The notes under the pieces are model-generated. The model was given only the letters and a program-made list of their open reading frames with translations. It did no database searches and was not told the origin of the DNA. A stretch of 8,141 nucleotides of DNA from an uncultured Bacillota bacterium. Its GTDB lineage: Bacteria > Bacillota > Clostridia > Christensenellales > UBA1242. How positions within the stretch are numbered: position 1 is the stretch's first letter; every line of letters begins with the position of its first letter. Positions 1 through 5,708 of the stretch are shown here, in pieces. A program made the position numbers and the translations under genes. The DNA is taken from contig CASDQU010000102.1 of the NCBI GenBank assembly GCA_949282835.1, positions 1 to 8,141 on the forward strand. Reading direction: 5' to 3'.

Positions 1-1
1 T

Positions 2-1192
2 ATATCTGGGTTGAGGGGACGAAGTAGTGGTACACTTGACAATTGGGTATATGTAACTAATATGCAATATCCTCTTCCGAAAGAAATTTCTTGGATAGCT
101 AGTGGAAGTGAGCCAATAGAAGATAATGTATTAGCCTTATGGACTGCTAATAATCTTGTACAATGTGGAGACATGGAAGGAAGAGGCTGGCATGTAAATA
201 ATGGAAATGTTTTATATTCGACCGAAGAGGTATATGAAGGAGATTATTCAATTAAGTTAATAGGGAATAAAGATGCAGCAGAGATAACGGTAACCACAGC
301 CTATAGTTATCATCTAAACGCAGATCACATATATTATGCTTCAATATTTGTTAAAACGGATATCAAAGACAATGTAAGAGTTGGGTTGTATTGGCCGGTT
401 GCCGAGCCTAGCATGGGACCACTAGAAATAACTGTTACCAATGAATGGCGGATGTATTCATGGCGAGTTGGAAGAGATTCTTTTACAAGCGGAGAATATC
501 CGTTGCGAGTTGACTTTGACAATAACAACAAAAATGGAGTTATGTATATTGACAATTTAATATTGCTTGACTTAACTGAAATATTTGGCGCAGGCAACGA
601 GCCTGACAAGGCATGGCTTGATGACAAAATATCCATGATATCGCATGATGGAATAAGTTTAGACCAATATAAATTATATTCGGCTACAAATTTAATAGAA
701 TATGGAGATATGGAAGGAGAGGGCTGGCAGGTAAACAATGAAAATATTTTATATTCGACCGAAGAGGTATATGAAGGAGATTATTCTATTAAATTAATAG
801 GTAATGAAAATAAAGCAGAGATAACGGTAACAACTGTTGATAATTATCATCTATATGCCGATCATGTATATTATGTCACTGTATACGCATATTTACAGAC
901 ACCTCGAATAAATGAAAGTATTGAATGTTACTGGCCGGTAGCCGAGCCTACCATGGGCTTAAATTTTGTTGAAAATTCCAATGAATGGCGAATGTATTCA
1001 TGGAGAGTAACAAGAGATAGTTTTGTTGACGGAGATTATCCTATTAGGCTAGACCTAAATTGCAACAACAATAGCAGTGTGTTATATTTTGACAATTTGT
1101 GCATTATCGACCTGACAGAGACATTTGGCGCAGGCAATGAACCTGACAAGGCATGGCTTGACCAATATGTACAATTTATTGCGACAACTTAA
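2..1192 (+). CDS. Surface or phage-tail-like protein with tandem jelly-roll carbohydrate-binding-like domains (5' end missing)
   Basis: The reading frame is open to the left edge of the window, so the N-terminus and any signal peptide are missing. A TTG at 11 is in frame, but nothing marks it as the true start. Numbering from that TTG, about 394 visible residues contain two copies of one module of about 158 residues, N48-D205 and N227-Q385. Each runs from N-L-[VI]-x-x-GDMEG, through STEEVYEGDYSIKLIGN, YWPVAEP and NEWRMYSWRV, to DLTE-[IT]-FGAGNEPDKAWLD. The order (feature description, 'gain upon suffering' strand pattern, DNL strand, then FGAGNEP) is typical of CBM4/9-like beta-sandwich domains in phage tail and bacterial surface proteins; that link is from recall of the families. 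No catalytic domain is visible. Likely role: binding glycan or another surface as part of a fibre or adhesin. The gene ends 12 bases before an intrinsic terminator and is the last of its transcription unit. Confidence 0.75.
   Translation: MSGLRGRSSGTLDNWVYVTNMQYPLPKEISWIASGSEPIEDNVLALWTANNLVQCGDMEGRGWHVNNGNVLYSTEEVYEGDYSIKLIGNKDAAEITVTTAYSYHLNADHIYYASIFVKTDIKDNVRVGLYWPVAEPSMGPLEITVTNEWRMYSWRVGRDSFTSGEYPLRVDFDNNNKNGVMYIDNLILLDLTEIFGAGNEPDKAWLDDKISMISHDGISLDQYKLYSATNLIEYGDMEGEGWQVNNENILYSTEEVYEGDYSIKLIGNENKAEITVTTVDNYHLYADHVYYVTVYAYLQTPRINESIECYWPVAEPTMGLNFVENSNEWRMYSWRVTRDSFVDGDYPIRLDLNCNNNSSVLYFDNLCIIDLTETFGAGNEPDKAWLDQYVQFIATT
152..1165 (+). repeat. Tandem domain duplication (two modules of about 158 residues, period about 540 bp)
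   Basis: Copies lie at about 152-625 and 689-1165. Segments such as STEEVYEGDYSIKLIGN, EITVTT, YWPVAEP, NEWRMYSWRV and FGAGNEPDKAWLD are shared exactly. The middle of each module (residues about 108-125 versus 288-306) has diverged. The stretch around tattcgaccgaagaggtata is the same in both copies at DNA level, so the duplication is fairly recent or is maintained by recombination. A short linker of about 21 residues joins the two copies. Confidence 0.85.
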
Positions 1193-1204
1193 AAACATAT
1201 TTAC

Positions 1205-1237
1205 AAAAAGGAGTGAAAACTTAAAACACTCCTTTTT
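1205..1237 (+). terminator. Intrinsic terminator after the repetitive surface protein gene
   Basis: A perfect 11-bp stem, AAAAAGGAGTG (1205-1215) with CACTCCTTTTT (1227-1237), encloses an 11-base loop. The 3' arm ends in a run of five T. The arms begin 12 bases after the TAA stop at 1190-1192. The A-run on the 5' side could let it also work from the other strand. Confidence 0.85.
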
Positions 1238-1518
1238 ATTATTGAGTAATATTATTCAGCAGTCTTATTTTTTAACTATGAATTTTGTTTTTCAGCAGTT
1301 TGATTGTGCTTGTAGTTAGATTATATATTATTTTAATTTTTAGCGGTTTTATTTGTGCTTTTAAATAGAAAAAAATAATTTATTATTTTAATTATGTTTT
1401 TAATTAATTTATTATATTTTTATCTATTTTTTTGTTGTTTTTTTAATTTTATTTAATTTTTTATTATTTTTGTTTTATTTTTTGTAATTTTATTGTGCTG
1501 ATTTCTTTTGATTTTATT
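1238..1518. other. T-rich, C-poor intergenic spacer without a recognisable gene
   Basis: This stretch holds no ORF with a ribosome binding site or family resemblance. From about 1300 to 1560 the plus strand is dominated by T, with only seven C residues. Three of these sit in the same word TTGTGCT (1304-1310, 1353-1359, 1493-1499). Another word, TTCAGCAGT, occurs at 1255-1263 and 1291-1299. No tRNA or riboswitch was recognised. Confidence 0.6.
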
Positions 1519-1546
1519 TTGTAATTTGGTTTTAATTTTGTATAAT
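1519..1546 (+). promoter_or_regulatory. Predicted sigma-A-type promoter for the yqeY-phosphoesterase unit
   Basis: A perfect TATAAT (1541-1546) lies 16 bases downstream of TTGTAA (1519-1524, four of six matches to TTGACA). Transcription would start near 1553, giving a leader of about 48 bases. In such AT-rich DNA TATAAT is common by chance, so position and orientation carry most of the weight. Confidence 0.5.
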
Positions 1547-1560
1547 TAAGGTGTCATAAA

Positions 1561-1583
1561 GTTGGCAAGGTTAAGTTGCCAGC
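1561..1583 (+). promoter_or_regulatory. Small leader hairpin just upstream of the yqeY ribosome binding site
   Basis: TGGCAA (1563-1568) pairs with TTGCCA (1576-1581) around a 7-base loop. The stem extends by a T-G wobble and a G-C pair to eight base pairs. It ends seven bases before AAAGGAGAG. It lacks a T-run, so it is not a terminator. It may stabilise the 5' end or affect ribosome access; no known riboswitch class was recognised. Confidence 0.3.
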
Positions 1584-1600
1584 AAGATAAAGGAGAGATT

Positions 1601-2023
1601 ATGTTATACGAAGATATTAAAAAAGCCAACATTTTGGCAATGAAAGAAAAGGATAGCACAGCACGCAGTTTTTATAGCGTACTTTTGAATAAAATTATGC
1701 TTGAAAATATCAAAAAGAGAGAAAAAGGTGGGCAGGTCGAAGATGCCGATATTTTCAATATCTTACAAAAAACAATAAAAGAGCTTGAAGAAGAAAAGGT
1801 GAATTATTCTAAAGTGGGGAATAGTGAAGAGGTGGAAAACATTTCAAAGCAGATAGAAATTGCAAAAAAATATCTGCCTAAACTTCTCGGCAGAGAAGAA
1901 ATCAAAGAAATCATTTTATCTCTTCCAGACAAGAGTATTCCATTTGTAATGAAACACTTTAAGACAAATTATAATGGACTTTGCGATATGAGAATGGTGC
2001 AAGAGGTGCTAAAGGAGTTATAA
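1601..2023 (+). CDS. yqeY: GatB/YqeY domain-containing protein
   Basis: This 140-residue protein matches the YqeY family, which resembles the tRNA-binding tail of the GatB amidotransferase subunit and is usually about 145-150 residues. Its cellular role is not firmly established; a tRNA- or translation-related function is inferred from the GatB resemblance. The N-terminal half is helical with the pattern I-x-x-AN-x-LAMKEKDSTARSFYSVLLNKI (residues 6-32). The middle has the charged helix KTIKELEEEKVNYSKVG (57-73) and the signature KKYLPKLLGREEI (89-101). The tail VMKHFKTNYNGLCDMRMVQEVLKEL (116-140) is the usual C-terminal module. The start chosen is ATG 1601, preceded by AAAGGAGAG (1589-1597); an in-frame TTG at 1562 adds 13 residues unlike the family and lies within a hairpin. 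The stop overlaps the next start (TAATG), so the two genes are probably translationally coupled. Confidence 0.9.
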   Translation: MLYEDIKKANILAMKEKDSTARSFYSVLLNKIMLENIKKREKGGQVEDADIFNILQKTIKELEEEKVNYSKVGNSEEVENISKQIEIAKKYLPKLLGREEIKEIILSLPDKSIPFVMKHFKTNYNGLCDMRMVQEVLKEL

Positions 2024-2718
2024 TGAAAATTTTTGCTATAAGCGACTTACATCTTTCTATAAACAATCCTAAACCAATGGATATATTTGGTCATGTTTGG
2101 GAGGGATATCTTGACAAGATTTTTGCTGACTGGAATGAAAAGGTGGGAGAGGACGACTTAGTACTTCTATGTGGTGACTTTTCTTGGGCAATGGCGCTTG
2201 AAGATGCTAAAAGTGACTTCGAGCTATTAAAAGATTTGCCCGGCAAAAAGATTATAATTCGCGGAAATCATGACTATTGGTGGAAATCAATTTCAGCTGT
2301 AAGAAAAATGTTGCCTAGTCGATTTTATGCAATTCAAAATGACGCCTTAAAATTTGGCAATTATATAATTTGCGGCACGCGCGGATGGAGCGTGCCTGAA
2401 AGGAATAGCGCGCTCTCATTGGAAGACCAAAAGATTTATAATAGAGAGGTGTTAAGGCTGGAGCTAACTTTAAGTGCGGCATCTAAGATGAGAGAAAAGG
2501 ATGACAAGCTTATTTGTATGATACATTTTCCGCCACTTAATTCTTTAAAAGAAGAAAATGAAATGAGTAGGCTTTTTAAAGCCTACAATGTAGATGCTGT
2601 AGTATATGGGCATTTGCATGGGCAGAAGAAGCTGGAGCTAAATTTTGAAAAAGAGGGCATTTGCTATTATCTAACTTCTTGCGATATGGTCTCAAATAGT
2701 TTGGTTCAAATTTTTTAG
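2023..2718 (+). CDS. Calcineurin-like metallophosphoesterase (COG1768-type predicted phosphohydrolase)
   Basis: This 231-residue soluble protein carries the whole set of calcineurin-like metal-binding motifs in order: SDLHLS (D8, H10), GDFSWA (G51, D52), RGNHDYWW (N82, H83, D84), MIHFPP (H168) and YGHLHG (H197, H199). The N-terminal stretch SDLHLS...KPMDIFG and the GNHDYWW block are typical of COG1768, an uncharacterised phosphohydrolase family; the substrate is unknown. It has no signal peptide or membrane helix, so it should be cytoplasmic. ATG 2023 overlaps the stop of the upstream gene and has AAAGGAG five bases upstream (2011-2017), inside the end of that gene. An earlier in-frame TTG at 1981 is less likely because it lacks such a site and adds residues before the first beta strand. 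It is co-transcribed with the YqeY-type gene, a pairing that does not by itself reveal the substrate. Confidence 0.92.
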   Translation: MKIFAISDLHLSINNPKPMDIFGHVWEGYLDKIFADWNEKVGEDDLVLLCGDFSWAMALEDAKSDFELLKDLPGKKIIIRGNHDYWWKSISAVRKMLPSRFYAIQNDALKFGNYIICGTRGWSVPERNSALSLEDQKIYNREVLRLELTLSAASKMREKDDKLICMIHFPPLNSLKEENEMSRLFKAYNVDAVVYGHLHGQKKLELNFEKEGICYYLTSCDMVSNSLVQIF

Positions 2719-2725
2719 CCGATGA

Positions 2726-2777
2726 TTAGTTTAATTTGAGGCAATTATGACAAAAATTGCTTTAGCAGGCAAACTAA
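2726..2777 (+). other. Imperfect stem-loop after the phosphoesterase gene (weak terminator candidate)
   Basis: An outer stem TTAGTTT (2726-2732) with AAACTAA (2771-2777) encloses an inner stem GCAATT (2741-2746) with AATTGC (2755-2760). No good T-run follows, so termination would be inefficient or Rho-dependent. It is the only candidate 3' end for the two-gene unit. Confidence 0.3.
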
Positions 2778-2810
2778 AACATTTTCAAAACACCATTTCT
2801 TGCTATTTTT

Positions 2811-2844
2811 ATTAATTAAATTTATATGTTATAGTTTAATTAAT
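2811..2844. repeat. Perfect 10-bp inverted repeat abutting the lipoprotein promoter
   Basis: ATTAATTAAA (2811-2820) and TTTAATTAAT (2835-2844) are exact reverse complements separated by 14 bases. The right arm shares its last base with the -35 box. The centre-to-centre distance of 24 bases is a little over two helical turns, as expected for a dimeric repressor or activator site. In AT-rich DNA it could be chance. Confidence 0.4.
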
Positions 2845-2872
2845 TGACAAAGTATGAACAATGTTGTAAACT
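2844..2872 (+). promoter_or_regulatory. Predicted sigma-A-type promoter for the lipoprotein gene
   Basis: A perfect TTGACA (2844-2849) is followed after 17 bases by TAAACT (2867-2872, four of six matches). The start point would be near 2879, giving a leader of about 15 bases. The ribosome binding site AGGAG (2881-2885) follows directly. Confidence 0.7.
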
Positions 2873-2893
2873 ACGAAAACAGGAGTAAATTAC

Positions 2894-4264
2894 ATGAAAA
2901 AGAATATTTTTAAAACTATTGCCCTTCTTTTTTGTATGGCGCTTTGCTTAAGCGGGTGTGCGACAGTAAGCAATATTACCAACAAAGACGGAAGCAAAAT
3001 ATATTATGATGATGTACAATATTTCCAAGGGCAGGTTGCGCTAATTGGTGACTATTTATATTATGGTAATGGTTATACTGCAAGTGACGGCGAAGAGTTT
3101 AATTATAAAGACGCAGCAAAAAGCGGCTATCTTGCAAGGCTCTATGTTGGCGAAAAACTTCAATATGATTTAAGTGAAGATGAGGACGGATATGTCAATC
3201 CTAGTCCTAAAGGTGTTGAAAAGGTCAATAGTAAATTGACTGGCTATCAAAATCAATATATGTTTGCACTTGGCAACTATCTTTATTTTACCTCTGCAAA
3301 CACGCACAAACTAAGCAACACAGAGAATGATTATACTAGAGTTTCAATTTTTAGAGTTAAATTTAATGGTGATAGTTTTAAAGAGATTGACACCTTTAGA
3401 TATGACGAAAATTCTCAAATCACAGTGCAAAAGGGAGATGACGGGAATTATTATTATATAATCTATTGCCCAAGCGGAGAGGACACATATAATTTATATT
3501 CAGTTAAAATTGGCAAAAGCATTGGAAAGACCACTTTGCTTGCTGAAGATGTGCTATCAGTTGCCATTTGTGATGAAAATTCAACTGATAGAAATGTAAT
3601 TTATACAGTTACTTCAGAGCGAAGCGATCGTGAAACAACTGAAGTAAGAGCGGTAAACTTTGCAACAGGGGAAGATAAGAGTTATAGCAATGACACCTCT
3701 GTGGCTGGAACGACTACAATCATGCTTGGCAGAGAGGGCGATATTGTCTTCTATAGTTATGATAAGGTCAGCGAAGAGCCACAAGTTTACTATAAAGATT
3801 TATCTAAAGACGACAACTATTTTTCAGGACAGCAGGCAAGACATTTCTATGACGCAAGTGATATTAATATAATTGACAAGATTTGGAATGGCTATCTATT
3901 CATTTCAACTACAAGCTCCTCATTAATGTATAAAGAGTTTGAAGGCAATACCCCAGAGGTGCTATCTTCAAGTGACTATAGTGACATACTCTTTGTAGAC
4001 GGAGATTATATATATTATTCCAATGATACCACCATTTCTAGAATAAGCATTAAAGACTTGTCTTCTCAAACACTTGTCTCTACCACAAGTATAATAAGTG
4101 GGCAATGTGGCTATGACGGAACATATATTTACTATTTTGCTCAGCTTACTACCGAAGAGAGCGAAGAGGATACAAGCGAAACTGCTAGTGATACAAACTA
4201 CTATATGCATAGGGTTGACAAATCTGGCAATGTAGAATTGATTGCCAAAGTTGAAAAGCCTTAA
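2894..4264 (+). CDS. Lipoprotein with predicted beta-propeller (DUF5050-like repeats)
   Basis: The 456-residue product starts with a lipoprotein signal: positive MKKNIFK, a hydrophobic core, and the lipobox LSGC with the lipidated cysteine at C22. It should be anchored to the outer face of the membrane. The rest is beta-rich and contains recurring blade-like strands with a G-[DNT]-Y-[LI]-Y-[YF] pattern: GDYLYYGNG (52-60), GNYLYFTSA (127-135), GDYIYYSND (370-378) and GTYIYYFAQ (409-417). Strands ending in a short readout such as SRISIKDLS (382-390) alternate with them. This pattern recalls DUF5050 and related propeller domains in Firmicute surface proteins. An acidic loop (EESEEDTSE, 421-429) precedes the last strands. 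No enzyme motif is visible; ligand or partner binding at the cell surface is inferred. The start ATG follows AGGAG by eight bases. The gene has its own promoter and terminator, so it is probably monocistronic. Confidence 0.82.
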   Translation: MKKNIFKTIALLFCMALCLSGCATVSNITNKDGSKIYYDDVQYFQGQVALIGDYLYYGNGYTASDGEEFNYKDAAKSGYLARLYVGEKLQYDLSEDEDGYVNPSPKGVEKVNSKLTGYQNQYMFALGNYLYFTSANTHKLSNTENDYTRVSIFRVKFNGDSFKEIDTFRYDENSQITVQKGDDGNYYYIIYCPSGEDTYNLYSVKIGKSIGKTTLLAEDVLSVAICDENSTDRNVIYTVTSERSDRETTEVRAVNFATGEDKSYSNDTSVAGTTTIMLGREGDIVFYSYDKVSEEPQVYYKDLSKDDNYFSGQQARHFYDASDINIIDKIWNGYLFISTTSSSLMYKEFEGNTPEVLSSSDYSDILFVDGDYIYYSNDTTISRISIKDLSSQTLVSTTSIISGQCGYDGTYIYYFAQLTTEESEEDTSETASDTNYYMHRVDKSGNVELIAKVEKP

Positions 4265-4301
4265 GCCCTCTAAATAACAACCGACAAAATACGACAATAT
4301 T

Positions 4302-4344
4302 AAACATAACTCGGCATTTTCCGCCAAGAGTTATGTTTTATTTT
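4302..4344 (+). terminator. Intrinsic terminator after the lipoprotein gene
   Basis: AAACATAACTC (4302-4312) pairs with GAGTTATGTTT (4328-4338). The stem is topped, after a two-base bulge, by GGC (4313-4315) with GCC (4323-4325) around a 7-base loop. It is followed by TATTTT. The T-run overlaps the -35 element of the next promoter, so the terminator and promoter are packed back to back. Confidence 0.88.
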
Positions 4345-4371
4345 GTTATAAAAGTGTGATATCTTTAGAAT
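4343..4371 (+). promoter_or_regulatory. Predicted sigma-A-type promoter for the Spo0A-like gene
   Basis: TTGTTA (4343-4348, four of six) lies 17 bases before TAGAAT (4366-4371, five of six). The leader would be about 40 bases, ending in AAAAGGAGAG (4404-4413). No convincing sigma-H element (AGGA at -35 with GAAT at -10) was seen, although spo0A of Bacillus subtilis has one. Confidence 0.55.
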
Positions 4372-4417
4372 GTCCTACAAAAAAAGTGAAATTTGAGGAA
4401 TTCAAAAGGAGAGTATC

Positions 4418-5173
4418 ATGGAAAAGGAAATAAAAAAAAGAAAAATTTATATAGCTGACGGCAGTGAAGATGATGTGCTAGAAAGATATTTTAATGAAAG
4501 TGACAAATGGGCTATCATTGGTAAAAGCGGAAATGGGCAAACGGTAGTAAATGACGTTTTATCGCTCAAACCAGATTTTTTAATCATGGAAGTTATGCTT
4601 TCTGGTATGGACGGTTTTATGGTAATGGAAAAACTTAAAAGCGAGATGAAGGCGAATTGTCCAAAAATAATATTTATTTCAAATTTGTCTCATAGCGGTT
4701 TTGTCTCTAAAGCAATCAAAGAGGGAGCGGGGTATTTTATGGTTAAACCTGTTATGCCGCAAAATCTTGAAGAAAGAATGCTTGACCTTTTAAATACCAA
4801 AATGGAAAATTCATCTCTTGCAAATGACAAGCAACTTGATGAAAAGATTTCAAATATATTTATAAGTATTGGAATTCCTGCCCACATAAAGGGATATCAA
4901 TTTTTGCGTGAGGCTGTTAAATTAGCCGTAGAAGAGCCTGAAATTATAGGCTCAATTACCAAAAAACTCTATCCAACTATAGCAGAAAAATTTGAGACAA
5001 GCTCCTCAAAGGTCGAGCGAGGCATGAGACATGCTATCGAAGTTGCTTGGAATAGAGGAAAGATAGAAAATATCAACTCTCTTTTTGGACTTAAAATATA
5101 TGGCCGCAATGAAAAGCCAACCAATGGAGAACTTATAGCGCTTATTGCTGACAAAATGTTAATGGAAGGCTAA
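4418..5173 (+). CDS. spo0A: Spo0A-family response regulator with altered phosphoacceptor site
   Basis: The 251-residue protein has the two-domain layout of Spo0A, the master regulator of sporulation entry. The C-terminal DNA-binding domain is well kept: GIPAHIKGY (152-160), GSITKKLYPTIAEKF (178-192), the recognition region SSSKVERGMRHAIEVAWNRG (195-214), SLFG (221-224), and KPTNGELIALIADK (233-246). These match the 0A-box-reading and sigma-A-contacting parts of the family closely. The N-terminal receiver domain (about 8-125) is altered. The phosphoacceptor Asp (D56 in B. subtilis, in VLVLDIIMP) is Glu58 here (FLIMEVMLS), and the second acid of the ADD pair is Gly15 (ADG). The Pro after the acceptor is also lost, while Ser88 and Lys110 of the switch remain. 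Phosphorylation by the usual route is therefore doubtful; the Glu could mimic the active state. The usual spoIVB neighbour is absent, so this may be a paralogue. The ATG has a strong ribosome binding site. Confidence 0.9.
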   Translation: MEKEIKKRKIYIADGSEDDVLERYFNESDKWAIIGKSGNGQTVVNDVLSLKPDFLIMEVMLSGMDGFMVMEKLKSEMKANCPKIIFISNLSHSGFVSKAIKEGAGYFMVKPVMPQNLEERMLDLLNTKMENSSLANDKQLDEKISNIFISIGIPAHIKGYQFLREAVKLAVEEPEIIGSITKKLYPTIAEKFETSSSKVERGMRHAIEVAWNRGKIENINSLFGLKIYGRNEKPTNGELIALIADKMLMEG

Positions 5174-5248
5174 AATACTTTTATTATCTTCTTAAATATG
5201 TTAAACTAAGTGTTACAGAAAACTAACGAGATTAATTAAGGAGTAATA

Positions 5249-5491
5249 ATGCTTAGATTTATCAATTTGAAAGAAGATAACCCAAGTTTAGATTATGCGC
5301 TCGCTCTTGTAGAGCTTGAAATAGAAAATGCCAAAATTGCAGGTGACCATGTTATAAAAGTTCTCCATGGCTATGGGTCTCATGGCAAGGGCGGAGTGAT
5401 ACTTGTTGAAATAAGGAAACTTCTTAAACAGTTAAAAAAGCAAAAGCTTATCAAAGATTATTTGTCTGGAGACGGTTGGGAGTGTTTTTAA
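5249..5491 (+). CDS. Small Smr-domain protein, zero-frame part (ends at a probable +1 frameshift site)
   Basis: The zero-frame product is 80 residues. It shows the Smr (small MutS-related) fold: strand MLRFINLK, a long helix with DYALALVELEIENAKIAG (15-32), strand VIKVLHG, and the glycine-rich signature HGYGSHGKGGVI (40-51), followed by a basic helix LVEIRKLLKQLKKQK (52-66). Smr domains of MutS2 and related proteins bind or nick structured nucleic acid; stand-alone small versions are poorly characterised. The frame stops right after SGDGWECF. The +1 frame continues with NREIFSLL and ends LDRNNPGITIIIL, which is how I recall full-length relatives ending (W-x-x-F...GNPGITIVLL). The full protein would be 112 residues, ending at 5588. 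The ATG has AAGGAG (5238-5243) five bases upstream. Alternatives are a decayed gene or a sequencing indel. Confidence 0.8.
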   Translation: MLRFINLKEDNPSLDYALALVELEIENAKIAGDHVIKVLHGYGSHGKGGVILVEIRKLLKQLKKQKLIKDYLSGDGWECF

Positions 5492-5588
5492 TAGAGAAAT
5501 TTTTTCTCTTTTAAATCAAGATAAAACTATGGCTGGCGATGAAGATTTAGATAGAAATAATCCTGGTATTACAATAATTATTTTATAA
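5478..5588 (+). other. Candidate +1 programmed frameshift site and C-terminal extension of the Smr gene
   Basis: The site reads GGGAG (5478-5482), TGT, TTT (5486-5488), then the stop TAA (5489-5491) followed by T. A Phe-tRNA on TTT can move one base forward onto the identical TTT at 5487-5489, after which AAT AGA GAA is read. This extends the protein by 32 residues to a TAA at 5586-5588. The layout copies the prfB (RF2) site: a Shine-Dalgarno-like purine run, three bases, a slippery codon ending T, and a stop in the A site (AGGGGG-TAT-CTT-TGA in Escherichia coli). A weak hairpin, AGAGAAA (5493-5499) with TTTCTCT (5503-5509), lies just downstream. Whether the shift is programmed is inference; the continuity of the family C-terminus in the +1 frame is directly seen. 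Confidence 0.55.
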
Positions 5589-5667
5589 AAATCTTTTATA
5601 ATAATAAAATTAAATAAAAAATAAATATTTTTTAAATAAAAAAAATAAATTATAATTTTTTTAATTT

Positions 5668-5708
5668 AAAATAAGTCAGTTAATTTTTAAAATTAATTGA
5701 TTTATTTT
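5668..5708. terminator. Long AT-only-type hairpin between the Smr and radical SAM genes
   Basis: Two 20-base arms (5668-5687 and 5689-5708) pair along their whole length apart from two G-T wobbles, around a single T (in practice a small TTTTTAAAA turn). A T-run (5710-5716) follows on the plus strand. It may terminate the Smr transcript, although its low GC content makes it a weak classic terminator. The right arm also contains the -35 box of the next gene, so it could instead be an operator. The flanking 5589-5731 is nearly pure A and T with no gene. Confidence 0.5.

Noticed and set aside
334..738. 134-codon minus-strand ORF opposite the surface protein gene
   Set aside because: It is a shadow of a repetitive coding region, lacks a ribosome binding site and resembles no family.
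1125..1319. 64-codon plus-strand ORF across the terminator
   Set aside because: It overlaps the surface protein gene in another frame, runs through the terminator hairpin and has no ribosome binding site.
1562..1600. N-terminal extension of the YqeY-type protein from a TTG at 1562
   Set aside because: The extra 13 residues are unlike the family and overlap a hairpin and the ribosome binding site, while ATG 1601 has AAAGGAGAG at good spacing.
1981..2022. N-terminal extension of the phosphoesterase from a TTG at 1981
   Set aside because: ATG 2023 sits directly before the first beta strand (MKIFAISDLH), has AAAGGAG five bases upstream and overlaps the preceding stop as in coupled genes.
3968..4327. 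119-codon minus-strand ORF opposite the lipoprotein 3' end
   Set aside because: It begins within the terminator hairpin and lies antisense to the propeller repeats; there is no promoter or ribosome binding site.
4351..4376. Sigma-H-type promoter for the Spo0A-like gene
   Set aside because: A GAAT is present near -10, but no AGGA-type -35 element lies at the right distance; the sigma-A reading fits better.
5179..5207. Separate promoter for the Smr gene
   Set aside because: TAAACT at 5202-5207 is plausible, but the -35 position (TTTTAT) is poor. Read-through from the Spo0A-like gene is equally likely because no terminator separates them.
5493..5512. AGAGAAA/TTTCTCT hairpin as an intrinsic terminator for an 80-residue Smr protein
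   Set aside because: The stem is short and AT-rich with a brief T-run, and it lies inside the +1-frame coding extension, so it is described with the frameshift site instead.
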